A stretch of DNA of 39,452 nucleotides, from NCBI RefSeq assembly GCF_000750005.1, contig NZ_JPYA01000098.1, forward strand, positions 1 to 39,452, read 5' to 3'. The position numbers were made by a program, and so were the translations under genes. The notes below the pieces were generated by a model that saw nothing but the letters and a program-made list of their open reading frames with translations, did no database searches and had not been told where the DNA came from. Positions 16,039-25,121 of the stretch are shown here, in pieces. The stretch is from Geobacillus icigianus (lineage in GTDB: Bacteria > Bacillota > Bacilli > Bacillales > Anoxybacillaceae). Position 1 is the first letter of the stretch, and every line of letters starts with the position of its first letter.

Positions 16039-16857
16039 TTACAGGCGTCGTTCTTTTTGGATTTCATCATAAATGGCATCAAATTGTTCGATATACTCGC
16101 CATATTTGTTATAATCATTTTCATTTCTCATTTCTCCAAACAGTTGAATCAGCTCGCTTAATTTTGTTTTCATCGAAAGTTGATCTTCAAGATTATAAAA
16201 ATGCCTTGCATAAGCATAACCAACATGAGCCATGTGAGACAAGAAGTCTTCTCTGCTGGAATATGGTGCGTATTCGCCTGAGTGAAGCGATTGGCTCATA
16301 CCTTTCAGCCAATAATATACGTCGCTATATTCACTTTTCTCAATGAAAAACGACGCTTCAGATTGTTTGTTTGGAACTTCATCCACAAAATAAGTTGTGT
16401 TAAAGTGCTTATCTAACTCATGAATGGTTTGGTGAATCTCGTAAAAAATCTCATCGCCTTTGATTGCGTTGTTTTGAATCGCTTGATTCACCAGCTTTTT
16501 CACTCTGTTTAGCTCATCTATCTTTTCGCCGTCATATTTGATATTGCCCAAGTTCTTTCTGATATCGTTTAAAATTCTCTTATAATCTTCGTTACTTAAA
16601 GTCTTTCCGCCATTATCAACCTTTGCTTTGTCCACGAGAACAGCAGAATTCAGATGAGCAAAGTAGAGCTCAAAATTCGATTTGTATTCAGGGTGATTAT
16701 GTGGATCGACGCCGACAGTCAGTTGTTCTTTTTGTTCCAATTTCGACTGCTGTGTATTTGAGGCAGGTTTGGTACTTTGGGCATCCTTATCGCTCATTGC
16801 AAAAAACCCGATCCCTAAAACAATGGCAGCTAACAAGCCCAAAATCCATTTCCCCAA
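16039..16857 (-). CDS. Membrane-anchored extracellular protein of unknown function
   Basis: 272 residues starting at a TTG, six bases after a GGGGGAGGG ribosome binding site. An N-terminal helix (WILGLLAAIVLGIGFFAM) acts as signal anchor. It is followed by a Ser/Thr/Gln/Lys linker and a helical soluble domain with several conserved-looking segments (NFELYFAHLNSAV, YYWLKGMSQSLHSGEYAPYS). The arrangement (anchor, charged linker, helical domain of about 180 residues) parallels the lipoprotein at 14434-15204. It lies inside the lysis cassette between holin and endolysin. It may be an accessory surface factor expressed late or in the lysogen; no family is recognised. Confidence 0.65.
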   Translation of the reverse strand: MGKWILGLLAAIVLGIGFFAMSDKDAQSTKPASNTQQSKLEQKEQLTVGVDPHNHPEYKSNFELYFAHLNSAVLVDKAKVDNGGKTLSNEDYKRILNDIRKNLGNIKYDGEKIDELNRVKKLVNQAIQNNAIKGDEIFYEIHQTIHELDKHFNTTYFVDEVPNKQSEASFFIEKSEYSDVYYWLKGMSQSLHSGEYAPYSSREDFLSHMAHVGYAYARHFYNLEDQLSMKTKLSELIQLFGEMRNENDYNKYGEYIEQFDAIYDEIQKERRL

Positions 16858-16928
16858 CTCGAACCCTCCCCCTTGGCCTTATTATGTCGTTACCATTTTA
16901 ACCAATTTTTCAACTCCTTTCAAATGAA

Positions 16929-16948
16929 GGACGCCAATTCGGGCGCCC
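16929..16948 (-). terminator. Hairpin after the 16963-17322 gene
   Basis: Minus strand GGGCGCC CGAATT GGCGTCC (one G-U pair) followed by TTCATTTG. It is a plausible weak intrinsic terminator or processing hairpin between the holin cluster and the anchored protein. Confidence 0.5.
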
Positions 16949-16962
16949 CTTCCCCTTAATAA

Positions 16963-17322
16963 TCAACGATACACCATGAAAGAATATGTTGTTACCACCC
17001 CCGTATATTCTTCATTTTCTCTAGCTTGATAGTACAAACGGACCCTGTATCGACCTTCTTTCTTTCCGGCCAAGTAAAATTTTTTGACAGGTGTTTGATG
17101 TCTATAATATCCCGATTGCAATTCCACAGCCTTCCAATAACCATCATAAATTTCTAATGCCAAGACATAATCCCAAGTTGGCGCAATAAATCCATCGCCG
17201 TTTGGATCTGCAATTCCTCCACCTTGATAAGAGACCGTTACATCAATTGAAGTAGCGTTTTCTGTATAGTAGCTGGCATCAGTGCAAACAACATGCGGCA
17301 TCATAATATCACTACAAGGCAT
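16963..17322 (-). CDS. Hypothetical phage protein, beta-rich
   Basis: 119 residues from the ATG at 17322, which follows AAGGGTGG; an upstream in-frame ATG overlaps the holin stop. The sequence alternates aromatic and polar residues, suggesting a beta sandwich (SIDVTVSYQGGG, RYRVRLYYQARENEE, TTYSFMVYR). It could be a carbohydrate-binding or virion accessory protein. It lies directly after the holin gene. No family is recognised. Confidence 0.6.
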   Translation of the reverse strand: MPCSDIMMPHVVCTDASYYTENATSIDVTVSYQGGGIADPNGDGFIAPTWDYVLALEIYDGYWKAVELQSGYYRHQTPVKKFYLAGKKEGRYRVRLYYQARENEEYTGVVTTYSFMVYR

Positions 17323-17342
17323 ATTCCAACCACCCTTTCCCA

Positions 17343-17537
17343 TTATTTTTTGTCCTTCTCGTCGCTTTTGTCATTGTTCTTGTAGACCCCAATCGCCGCC
17401 AACAAGCCAAAAACGCCGGAAACGATGATCTCAAGCGCCCCTTCGATTTGCTCTGGATCATCGACCTTGGCGATATTCGCGATGACCAGAGCAACAATCG
17501 GGATGAAATACCCGATGATTTTTTTCCAATCCTTCAT
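17343..17537 (-). CDS. Putative holin
   Basis: 64 residues from the ATG at 17537, nine bases after AGGAGG. Two hydrophobic helices (IIGYFIPIVALVIANIAK and EIIVSGVFGLLAAIGVY) flank a short polar loop (VDDPEQIEG). The highly charged C-terminus (KNNDKSDEKDKK) is the usual class II holin layout. It follows the XhlA-like gene and precedes the endolysin. Holins form membrane lesions that release or activate the endolysin. Confidence 0.75.
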   Translation of the reverse strand: MKDWKKIIGYFIPIVALVIANIAKVDDPEQIEGALEIIVSGVFGLLAAIGVYKNNDKSDEKDKK

Positions 17538-17887
17538 CACCACTCACCTCCTTTCTGGACAAGATAAATAAGTGCGAATAAAAAACCTAACAGCCAAGGG
17601 GTGATAGCTGTTAGGATCGCGCTAAACCACATTTTCTTGAATTCTTTCTTCTCGGCCTCTTTTTCTTGGATCAGGACAAGCGCTTCGCTTGCCTTTTGAA
17701 ACGCCTCCTCCGCCTTTTTCAAGGCGTTCCGGCTTCTCTCATCAGCTTCACTGGCCATGGACGTTTTTTCCTCCAAACGAATAATTCGTTGTTCCAGTCT
17801 GTCCAATGACGACGACACTCCATTTAGCGAGTCATAAATCTCTCGCAGTGTAATTGTCACCCCGTTTCCGTCATGTGAAATGCCCAT
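17537..17887 (-). CDS. XhlA-like hemolysin/holin-associated protein
   Basis: 116 residues from the ATG at 17887 after AAAGGAGG; the frame extends upstream, but those starts lack a ribosome binding site. A long heptad-like helix (VSSSLDRLEQRIIRLEEK, then ALKKAEEAFQKASEALV) is followed by one C-terminal membrane helix (FSAILTAITPWLLGFLFALI). This is the plan of XhlA of B. subtilis phage PBSX, which works with the holin XhlB in lysis. Its start lies 15 nt after the large tail protein gene, and it abuts the holin gene. Confidence 0.75.
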   Translation of the reverse strand: MGISHDGNGVTITLREIYDSLNGVSSSLDRLEQRIIRLEEKTSMASEADERSRNALKKAEEAFQKASEALVLIQEKEAEKKEFKKMWFSAILTAITPWLLGFLFALIYLVQKGGEW

Positions 17888-17901
17888 GACTTCACCTCCT
17901 T

Positions 17902-20793
17902 TCATGGGATATAAGTGAATATCCGCGGGTCTTCTTGCCCGATTGTCCACATCGCCACACCTTTACAACCGTATCGCATTGTGTATTCGGCAGCTTTGAT
18001 GAAACTTTCAAGGTCGCCGTTCCACGCAATCGAATAGCCTTCCGAATCGCCGACATAGAAATTGCGCAGCCATACACCTGCGTCCGCCATACGGATGCGG
18101 ATGATTTTCTCTCCTTGCCAAGACGGCACGGTTACAATCGGGAGGTTTTCGTAGTCATTGGAAATCTTGATGCCTAGCCCTTCATCGGGGTCAAAGCCCG
18201 AATATACAAGATAGCCTAGCTCGTCATAGCTGTACGGCCGCGTTTCTTCAAGTGCGACATGTTCCACGCCGTCGATGATCGCCGCTACCTTCTCCATCGG
18301 CTCATACCGATCATTTGTGGCGATTTGCAGTCGATAGCACTTCACGCGACAACCGCTCGCATATACACCGTGCGCTCCCTTGTTTGGCGGCGCCGGAAAC
18401 GTTTGTGTACTCGGATAGTCGATGACTTCCGTGTTCCCGACCATGCACTTGATATGATTGCCGTGCACTCGAACCTTGAATGTGTAGCGTTGTCCAAGCG
18501 TCAACGTGAGAGGTGCGGACGCTAGCACTTGGGAACTTCCTCCGCTCTCGTATTTCAAATAGAACCGTCCGGCTCGATGGTCAGCAACAAAGACATACCC
18601 TCGCCCAATTTGTCCGGCTTGATCGGCGCAAAAGCGAATGCCGTACACAGCGTTTCTGTCGTTCACGTCAGCGCGCAAATCCACTTCGATATGGGCGTTC
18701 ATCTCGTATTGGCGGTTGACAATCAACTGCATCGATTGCGTCCTTGTATCGGCAAATACATGCGCTTCCTCGGTGCTTGTCGCTGCATAGGGGCGCCATG
18801 CTCCAAATGAGTATCCCCTGCTCACTGGAGTGCCGACACATCGTTGTAAATCGGGGTCGGGGTTAGAACCCGGCGGCATGTAATTTGGATCGACATGCAA
18901 GTAGTATCTCGTCTTTGCCAAGTCGGTAATGCCGCTTCGGACGTGTGGTCCGAACAGGTCTTCCCAAATGATGGCCGGACGTGGAGGACGGCGCAATAAT
19001 TCGCCTGTAATCGTCATGTTCGCCGGAAAGGAGGCCTGCACTTTTGAAACGATCCCGTTTGTCACTTCTCCCCGTTTCCACGTCGGCTGCAAATTAACAC
19101 GATACTCGACTTCCCCTCCCGACATGCCATGCTCAAACGCCTCGCAAACGATAAACCCTAGAATTTGCGCATCGTCTTCGCATATGCCAACCTCAATCGT
19201 GTTTGAAGTGCCAAACGAAAAGACGCCGCAGTCGTAGAAATGCCTGTCGGGATTGACGTAAAACGGATACCATTCGGGCTGATTTCCTTTTTCCCCGATG
19301 ACAAAGCCCTGTCCGTTCACACTGATGGGAATTCGCGGGTTTAAATACGGGAAATAGACAACGGCGATCAGTCGATAGCTTCCCGCTTCTGGCAGGGTGA
19401 ATGAGTAGTACAAGCGCCCGTCCTGCCCTTCGTTTCCTTCTGCTGGTTCGCATGTGTTCAGGTCTTTGTTGTAGTTGTAGACCGCCGAATGCGCGGAATA
19501 GCCGTAAAATGTATAGCCGGACAGTGTATCACGCGGCGTCCAAGTCGTGCCCGTTCGCGTGTTCCCCATCCGGCTCGTCACATCGTTCAATATTTTCTTG
19601 ATGCCCGTGAACTTCGCTCTTTGGTGCTTCGAATAGCTTGTGATGTAGTCCTGTCCGTTGTACGTATCACGGAAAATCACGGTCTGATCGTTAAACGTCT
19701 TTAACGTTGCGAACTGCACCGCAAATCGGTCATACACATGCAAATACGTCTTTTCGTAGGATGATTCTTCATCATGGAATCCGGCATATGGAATGAACGA
19801 TTGATTATACCAAACAAACTCCCCATTTTCATTTGTTTGTCCGGCGTTATGCTTGAACAATCCGTTTTGCCATTGTATAATTTGCCAATATCTGACGATT
19901 GTCCCTGTCCGCTTCTCATTCAACTGCCAACGGCGTCCATATGCGGCTGTTCCGACATACACCTTCTCTGGTTGCAGTACATTTTGGACATGATCTAACA
20001 CCTGTTCGAGCCACCATAATGGGGTAGATGCTCCAGGCGCAGTATTGCCCGACGAGAAATCATAGGACATGATTTGAAACTCGTCGATAGCCTGATTTCC
20101 GTTCAAATCCCTTCCGCTAGCAACGGTTCGATAGTCTGTCCATTGATACCAATACGGCTCAAAATCGCCCGTCATCGCATGAAGGTTCACGCGCAATTCC
20201 AGCCCTAACGGAATACAAACCTCGTTTTTCACCCTTACAAGCAAATCGCGATACTTTTCCGCTTCTTGATATGAGCGACTTCGAGACGAACTTTTTTCAA
20301 AGTCCATCTCAATCCCTTTGATGCGGTTCGGGAAACGGTTCATGTAGAGTTCGGCGATTTTCCGAAGTTGTCGGATGAACGTGTCTTGTGCATTGTTCAC
20401 GTTATCTAACATCGGCTCTACCCGACTTTCATTAAAACAAACCATTTGTAACGACCACTTGATACTCGGGTAGTGATCCACCAAAAATCGCAACGAATCT
20501 CTCATCCAATAGCGAATGCCGCTCTCGTCATCGGTCAAGACTGGATACGCTTCTCCGGCCTTGTAATGATAAATCGAACCGTCCGCTAATACACCGAAAT
20601 CGTGAAGACCAAACGCATGTATTTTGTCGTGATGTTCTAAAAACGCGTACCAAAAGTTGCGCTGATCGCCGCCCCAATTCTTCCAAGCGTTCGGGTCAAT
20701 GATTTCCCATAAGCCTGTTGAGACTTCTCTCGCGTATTGCTCAAATTCAGCGTTTGACGGCTCATTTAGCGACCAAGATAACAGCTTTATCAT
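17902..20793 (-). CDS. Tail protein with GH18-like glycosidase domain and large insertion
   Basis: 963 residues from the ATG at 20793, which overlaps the upstream stop (ATGA); the frame also has an ATG 24 nt upstream. The first ~400 residues resemble a glycoside hydrolase 18 barrel. IKGIEMDFE matches the DxxDxDxE motif with the catalytic Glu at about residue 166, and FQIMSYDFSSG provides the conserved Tyr-Asp pair (about 244-245). The final barrel strand, GVAMWTIGQEDP, occurs only at the extreme C-terminus (about 940-960). Roughly 500 residues, including a beta-sandwich (about 425-550) and a LamG/DUF1080-like domain (about 680-830), therefore seem inserted before it. It is probably a virion-borne enzyme or receptor-binding protein acting on wall glycans. 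Confidence 0.75.
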   Translation of the reverse strand: MIKLLSWSLNEPSNAEFEQYAREVSTGLWEIIDPNAWKNWGGDQRNFWYAFLEHHDKIHAFGLHDFGVLADGSIYHYKAGEAYPVLTDDESGIRYWMRDSLRFLVDHYPSIKWSLQMVCFNESRVEPMLDNVNNAQDTFIRQLRKIAELYMNRFPNRIKGIEMDFEKSSSRSRSYQEAEKYRDLLVRVKNEVCIPLGLELRVNLHAMTGDFEPYWYQWTDYRTVASGRDLNGNQAIDEFQIMSYDFSSGNTAPGASTPLWWLEQVLDHVQNVLQPEKVYVGTAAYGRRWQLNEKRTGTIVRYWQIIQWQNGLFKHNAGQTNENGEFVWYNQSFIPYAGFHDEESSYEKTYLHVYDRFAVQFATLKTFNDQTVIFRDTYNGQDYITSYSKHQRAKFTGIKKILNDVTSRMGNTRTGTTWTPRDTLSGYTFYGYSAHSAVYNYNKDLNTCEPAEGNEGQDGRLYYSFTLPEAGSYRLIAVVYFPYLNPRIPISVNGQGFVIGEKGNQPEWYPFYVNPDRHFYDCGVFSFGTSNTIEVGICEDDAQILGFIVCEAFEHGMSGGEVEYRVNLQPTWKRGEVTNGIVSKVQASFPANMTITGELLRRPPRPAIIWEDLFGPHVRSGITDLAKTRYYLHVDPNYMPPGSNPDPDLQRCVGTPVSRGYSFGAWRPYAATSTEEAHVFADTRTQSMQLIVNRQYEMNAHIEVDLRADVNDRNAVYGIRFCADQAGQIGRGYVFVADHRAGRFYLKYESGGSSQVLASAPLTLTLGQRYTFKVRVHGNHIKCMVGNTEVIDYPSTQTFPAPPNKGAHGVYASGCRVKCYRLQIATNDRYEPMEKVAAIIDGVEHVALEETRPYSYDELGYLVYSGFDPDEGLGIKISNDYENLPIVTVPSWQGEKIIRIRMADAGVWLRNFYVGDSEGYSIAWNGDLESFIKAAEYTMRYGCKGVAMWTIGQEDPRIFTYIP

Positions 20794-21587
20794 GGCTTGG
20801 ACTTCCCTTCCTGCCATTGAATGAGTTCGACAACTCCCCAGTACCCAATGCCAACGTCTTGCATTTTCCCATTAACTAGCTTGTAAAACTCGATGCGAAT
20901 CCGGTTCGAGCCATAAGGCAAGCCCATGAACAATTGACGTTTGATTTTTAACGTTCCGTTCCCGACATTCAGCAACCGGCTGGCTCGGTTTGCCGGCTGC
21001 CCATTGATAGTGGCGATGTTTTGAGAAGCCCATAGTTTGATTTCACTACCAGCCGGGCCGCCTTCAAAAAAGAACTCGCGGCTATACCGTTTATTTAACG
21101 GGTGGTCCGGTTCATCTTCATACGTCAATTCCTCGCCGGAAACGAAATCGCCATAGTTCGTTGAGATTCGTAAAAGGTCGAAATCATTCTTCGCATACAA
21201 GGTGATATCCACCGCAGTCGTAACTAATTTTTGCGAGAAATCATCTTCGTAGATATTCGGAACCACAATTGCTTCATGCCCTCGGCCGACGATGTTATAA
21301 AAGCGATTTTTCACACTAGGGAACACCCTCGGTTGATCGCCTAGGTACAAATCGCCGCCGACGGCTGTCTTGGTTTCGTCCAGCGTTCCATACTTTGGTG
21401 TAAAAAATTCGGCCGTATTTGGAATGGTGGCCGTCACTTGTTGCCCTTCTTGCAATTGGAGATCCGTTATACGAACCGTCCCTGCTTCGACGTTTTCCAC
21501 GACGAATTCTATTTCGATGCTGGATACCTTTTTTCTTTGGAATTTCGATAACGTCGCTAAATAGCGCGTCCAGGATTCCTTGTTCAT
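20790..21587 (-). CDS. Putative baseplate/tail protein
   Basis: 265 residues, soluble. The N-terminus has the segment SSIEIEFVVENVEAGTVRIT, which is clearly related to a segment of the small gene just upstream (21594-21791). The middle shows FYNIVGRGHEAIVVPNIYED and SREFFFEGGPAGSEIKLWAS, and the C-terminus QLFMGLPYGSNRIRIEFYKL. It lies between the Tal-like protein and the GH18-like tail protein and overlaps the latter by 4 nt, which points to a baseplate or fibre component. No named family is recognised. Confidence 0.65.
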   Translation of the reverse strand: MNKESWTRYLATLSKFQRKKVSSIEIEFVVENVEAGTVRITDLQLQEGQQVTATIPNTAEFFTPKYGTLDETKTAVGGDLYLGDQPRVFPSVKNRFYNIVGRGHEAIVVPNIYEDDFSQKLVTTAVDITLYAKNDFDLLRISTNYGDFVSGEELTYEDEPDHPLNKRYSREFFFEGGPAGSEIKLWASQNIATINGQPANRASRLLNVGNGTLKIKRQLFMGLPYGSNRIRIEFYKLVNGKMQDVGIGYWGVVELIQWQEGKSKP

Positions 21588-21593
21588 GCCGCA

Positions 21594-21791
21594 TCACCCA
21601 TCCAAGGACCAACGAGTCTCCGAAGGATGGCCAGCCCAAATGGTCGCGATCGTTCCCCCTTGCAACATGATATCCGTAACATTGATTTGTCCGGATTGAC
21701 AGTTTTCCATGACAAATTCAACTTCGATCGCCGCAACACCGCGATCCGGATTTTTCACCTCGATCGCTTGATTTATGAGATTAAAATACAT
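21594..21791 (-). CDS. Small tail-region protein, paralogous to part of its neighbour
   Basis: 65 residues from the ATG at 21791 after GGGGAGG; the upstream frame overlaps the Tal-like gene. It contains AAIEVEFVMENCQSGQINVT followed by DIMLQGG, which matches segment SIEIEFVVENVEAGTVRITD and DLQLQEG of the following gene. A short beta module seems duplicated, once as a free protein and once at the start of a larger one. Function is unknown; the position suggests the distal tail. Confidence 0.65.
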   Translation of the reverse strand: MYFNLINQAIEVKNPDRGVAAIEVEFVMENCQSGQINVTDIMLQGGTIATIWAGHPSETRWSLDG

Positions 21792-21793
21792 GA

Positions 21794-23290
21794 TTACGCC
21801 TCCCCAGCTAATGAAATCCAAATCGGTTCATCTTCTGTTCCATCCGCATATTTGATGCGGATATACACCCCGACTTTTCCGGTTCCGACTTGCAAGTTTT
21901 CGGTGGCCACACGCATGCTGATGGAATACGAATCGCGATGGGACGGGTAAACGATTTGCTTGAGTGTCTTGATTTTTCCTTCTTCGGCCGTTGCCTTAAA
22001 CGAGGCATTGCCGCTGTATCCGTTGACCGGATCAATCTCCCACCCGTTATTCGTCCAATAGTTGAACCCGTCATCAGCACGGGAATTCATGAGGTAGTTA
22101 AAGACGCTTAGGTTCAATAAATCCTGTCTGTCTACCGTATCCTCCGATTCCAAAACGGGTGCCGCTTCCTGAACACCCGACAGCAAATCAGACAGCGTCG
22201 GTTGTGGACGTTCAAGCTCCACTTCCGATTCCCACGGCTTTTTGATGTTGTACTTCCAACGAACAATGCGCTTTTTCTCGTTGATGCCCAATTCTTTGTC
22301 GTACACAAACACGTTATCGCCAAGGGCGAATTGTTCATGGCTTAACCCCGACAGTCTCGACAAGTCGGCGACTTTCATCACGTATGAAGCAGTCGGACGC
22401 GACAAGATGCTCAAGGCATACAAACCGCGCTCGTAAAGGTGGAACGGGTTGGTGAAACGCTCGTCTTTCACGATCAGCACTTTCTTTTTGGCCGTATATT
22501 GATGGTTTTCAATATAGGGCAATCCTTCTGGATGAGCGTCTTCAATCGTCATATTGTTCTTCCCGTACAAGTACAGCTTTGTGACAAGATTTTTCGTACT
22601 GTAGTTCACTTCGATTTCCTTCATGTTTTTCCGATAGACGATAGACGCTCCGGAATCCCTTCCTTCCGGCCGCAAGAAATCGACTGTATTGTTGCTTGTG
22701 TTGAACCACAACTCGCCCGTAAAGACGTTGGGAAGCTCTCTCAATGCTTTCAGCCGATTCGTCAATCCTTCCTCTAGCTGAAGGTTTCGGCGCTCTGTCA
22801 CTTCCACACGCCCGACTGTCCACCCTGTCCCGTCCAGAATATCCGCCATGATTTGTTCCGGCGTCGCGTCCTGCCAACTCCACACTTTCATCGGCTCGGT
22901 ATATTGCAAGTCGTACCACGTTGCTTCGCAATACACAACGAGTTCAAGCCGCCCTCCGGCTCTCACTTTTGAAACATCGCGAACGAAATATCGCTGATTT
23001 ACGACTTCGATAATATTTTCGTTTTGAATGTACTCCCGTTTTGGATCGTTGTATGGAAGGGAAAACGTCAGCGTATCCACACTGCCAATCTCTTGTTCCA
23101 AAATCGGATCATCGGCGTTTTCCAATACGCCAAGTCGCTTCCCCTCTTGGTCATACACGACAAGCAAGGCGTTAGACAGTCGGCTATACAAGGGCTGTTG
23201 TCGTTGTGGCGGTTGGCTGTTGTATCGAATCTTGCCAAGCAGGTTATACCGCCCAACTCTCAACTGATTGTATTTCAGCACAGGCGTCAC
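21794..23290 (-). CDS. Prophage tail endopeptidase-like (Tal) protein
   Basis: 498 residues. The order of motifs fits the siphovirus tail-associated lysin/prophage endopeptidase tail family. It has an N-terminal beta region (VVYDQEGKRLGVLENADD and IGSVDTLTFSLPYNDPK), then IIEVVNQRYFVRDV, the WSWQDATPEQIMADIL segment, and NLVTKLYLYGKNN. The last ~110 residues (from about 385) are a separate carbohydrate-binding-like module with DGFNYWTNNGWEID and the end WISLAGEA. Such proteins cap the tail below Dit and initiate adsorption. It is encoded between the putative fibre protein and the paralogous beta modules. The family call is good; peptidase activity is not shown. Confidence 0.8.
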   Translation of the reverse strand: MTPVLKYNQLRVGRYNLLGKIRYNSQPPQRQQPLYSRLSNALLVVYDQEGKRLGVLENADDPILEQEIGSVDTLTFSLPYNDPKREYIQNENIIEVVNQRYFVRDVSKVRAGGRLELVVYCEATWYDLQYTEPMKVWSWQDATPEQIMADILDGTGWTVGRVEVTERRNLQLEEGLTNRLKALRELPNVFTGELWFNTSNNTVDFLRPEGRDSGASIVYRKNMKEIEVNYSTKNLVTKLYLYGKNNMTIEDAHPEGLPYIENHQYTAKKKVLIVKDERFTNPFHLYERGLYALSILSRPTASYVMKVADLSRLSGLSHEQFALGDNVFVYDKELGINEKKRIVRWKYNIKKPWESEVELERPQPTLSDLLSGVQEAAPVLESEDTVDRQDLLNLSVFNYLMNSRADDGFNYWTNNGWEIDPVNGYSGNASFKATAEEGKIKTLKQIVYPSHRDSYSISMRVATENLQVGTGKVGVYIRIKYADGTEDEPIWISLAGEA

Positions 23291-23291
23291 C

Positions 23292-24356
23292 TCACGCCAC
23301 GACTAGCCAAGGCGAGCAATAGGAACTTCGTTGAAACAACGCTCCGCTTGCCGGAAACGTTGACGGCATATCCCCAAAAGGAATGTTTGTCGCCCGATAG
23401 CCGCCGTAAACTGTATGTGGGTTTGGACGTGGGGACAAATCTTGCAAGAACGTTTGGGCGTCGAATCCTACGATAGGAATGGCACTGACTTGGTTCAGTC
23501 CGTCATAATACGCTGTTGCCCCATCGTGCCTTGCAATCCAATAGAACCCCGGTTCTAACTCCAAATTAATGTCCACCATGCCCCACCCTCCGGCCGCCGG
23601 AATGGTGATGACAGGGCTTTGAAAGAGCAATTCGCTCGGCCGCAGGCCGTTATCGCGATAAATACCGATTCGCAACGATACATTCGTGCTTGCTGAATTC
23701 AGCTTCATCGCCGCCTTGTTGAATCGGGTTTTGGTTGGCAACGGAAACGGGAAAGCGTCAATCGTGTTGCCGTAAACCAATATCCGAAACGCGGGCACGT
23801 GGCTGTTCACGTTCGCCGTTCCGTCTGCATTTAACGGATTGTAATCGCGCCGAAAATGGCTGACATACGTTCCCGACAACGGATAAAAGGGCTCAACTCC
23901 CGCCGGATTATTAGCAAGCAACAGCGAATGTTGATCCACCGTCTGTTGCAACGATGGAATGCTTCCGACGCTCCCGTCTATGCTTTGACGCCATGCTGAA
24001 ACGTTGGTGATATACGTGAAATCCGCCGCAATCGTATCGTTTAAATTTTGTTGCTCATGAAAGACGACAACACCGTGCGCCGGACTGATTTCGTATTCGC
24101 TCGGGTCAACTTGGGCGCCGTTCCGATAGATAATCGGCGCAGGGTTGTCGAGCCAATTTCGTATCGCCCCTTCATAAATCCGATAGCGAATGGTCGGATC
24201 ATCTTGGTCAGCCACAGGCGTCAATACGTGCCCTGTCTCTTGCGCCGTCTGCATTTCCAAAACCGACTGCATTTTGTTGATGTCATGTTGCAAGCCCGAA
24301 ATATGAGCTGCCAAAATGTCTTGGCTTGTTAGGTCTCGATAAGGAGTTTGCGCCAT
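23292..24356 (-). CDS. Putative tail fibre or receptor-binding protein
   Basis: 354 residues starting after GAGGTG. The N-terminal third is helical and polar (QDILAAHISGLQHDINKMQS), and a coiled segment lies near 125-145 (SIPSLQQTVDQHSLLL). The C-terminal ~200 residues are a beta domain with KAAMKLNSASTNVSLRIGIY and WGMVDINLELEPGFYWIA. Position between Dit and Tal is typical for a baseplate or host-binding component. The family was not recognised; receptor binding is inferred. Confidence 0.65.
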   Translation of the reverse strand: MAQTPYRDLTSQDILAAHISGLQHDINKMQSVLEMQTAQETGHVLTPVADQDDPTIRYRIYEGAIRNWLDNPAPIIYRNGAQVDPSEYEISPAHGVVVFHEQQNLNDTIAADFTYITNVSAWRQSIDGSVGSIPSLQQTVDQHSLLLANNPAGVEPFYPLSGTYVSHFRRDYNPLNADGTANVNSHVPAFRILVYGNTIDAFPFPLPTKTRFNKAAMKLNSASTNVSLRIGIYRDNGLRPSELLFQSPVITIPAAGGWGMVDINLELEPGFYWIARHDGATAYYDGLNQVSAIPIVGFDAQTFLQDLSPRPNPHTVYGGYRATNIPFGDMPSTFPASGALFQRSSYCSPWLVVA

Positions 24357-24371
24357 GGTTTCACCTCTTTT

Positions 24372-25121
24372 CTAAATCCATCGGCTTCGAGCATAGACGG
24401 TCGCTTTCTGAATGGTCGCATTTCCTTCTGTGAAAAACTCCACCTCGTTTTCCTCGATGTCCAAAAACGGAAAATCCATCGAGTCTAAATGCTGATTCGC
24501 TGATCGCTTGTTCCCGTATCCATTGACAATGTAGGACGTGACAAGTTGACTATCCAGCACAAGCGTTTCGCCCTGTTGCAACGTTCCCGAAAAACGTACG
24601 GATGTGAACGGCGTTCGTACACCAATTGAGCCGCCGCTGCATGTTCCCTGTATTTCAATCAGCGGCTCTGAATACTCGTTGCCTTTTTGGCGATTCACGA
24701 CGTACACGCCCGCGCCGCTAAACTCGAACACTTCGTCCTCAATCGCATAGTAGAACGGATCGGGACAGAAAAAGTTCAGCGTCCCTTGGCCGGATCGGAT
24801 CAAGTCGTCAATTTCCGTTTGATCCTGAATGATGGCGTTAATGTATTTGTCCGGCTCATCATCGAAAATGAGCGGCTTTGGCTCGCTCTTGTTCAATTTT
24901 CCGGCCAAGAAACGTTTCAATTCAAAATACGACATGTCGAGGTGTTCAAAGATAACCACCTCGACAGGAATGACGACCGACTGATGCCGCTTCTCCAAGA
25001 AATACGCGCCATGCCTTCCGGCGATAGACATGGATGCGATTTCTTGCGGCGGCATTAAGGGGCGTCCAATGTCCCGAACCAGTAGATACGGTGAAAGGTC
25101 AAACCCGTCATACGTAATCAC
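24372..25121 (-). CDS. Distal tail protein (Dit)
   Basis: 249 residues with the siphovirus tail component pattern: N-terminal YDGFDLSPYLLVRDIGRP, SIAGRHGAYFLEKRHQSVVI, then FFCPDPFYYAIED and a C-terminal galectin-like beta region ending in ATVYARSRWI. Dit forms the hexameric hub joining the tail tube to the baseplate. It lies immediately downstream of the tape measure gene with a 4-nt overlap, the standard position. Confidence 0.88.
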   Translation of the reverse strand: MITYDGFDLSPYLLVRDIGRPLMPPQEIASMSIAGRHGAYFLEKRHQSVVIPVEVVIFEHLDMSYFELKRFLAGKLNKSEPKPLIFDDEPDKYINAIIQDQTEIDDLIRSGQGTLNFFCPDPFYYAIEDEVFEFSGAGVYVVNRQKGNEYSEPLIEIQGTCSGGSIGVRTPFTSVRFSGTLQQGETLVLDSQLVTSYIVNGYGNKRSANQHLDSMDFPFLDIEENEVEFFTEGNATIQKATVYARSRWI

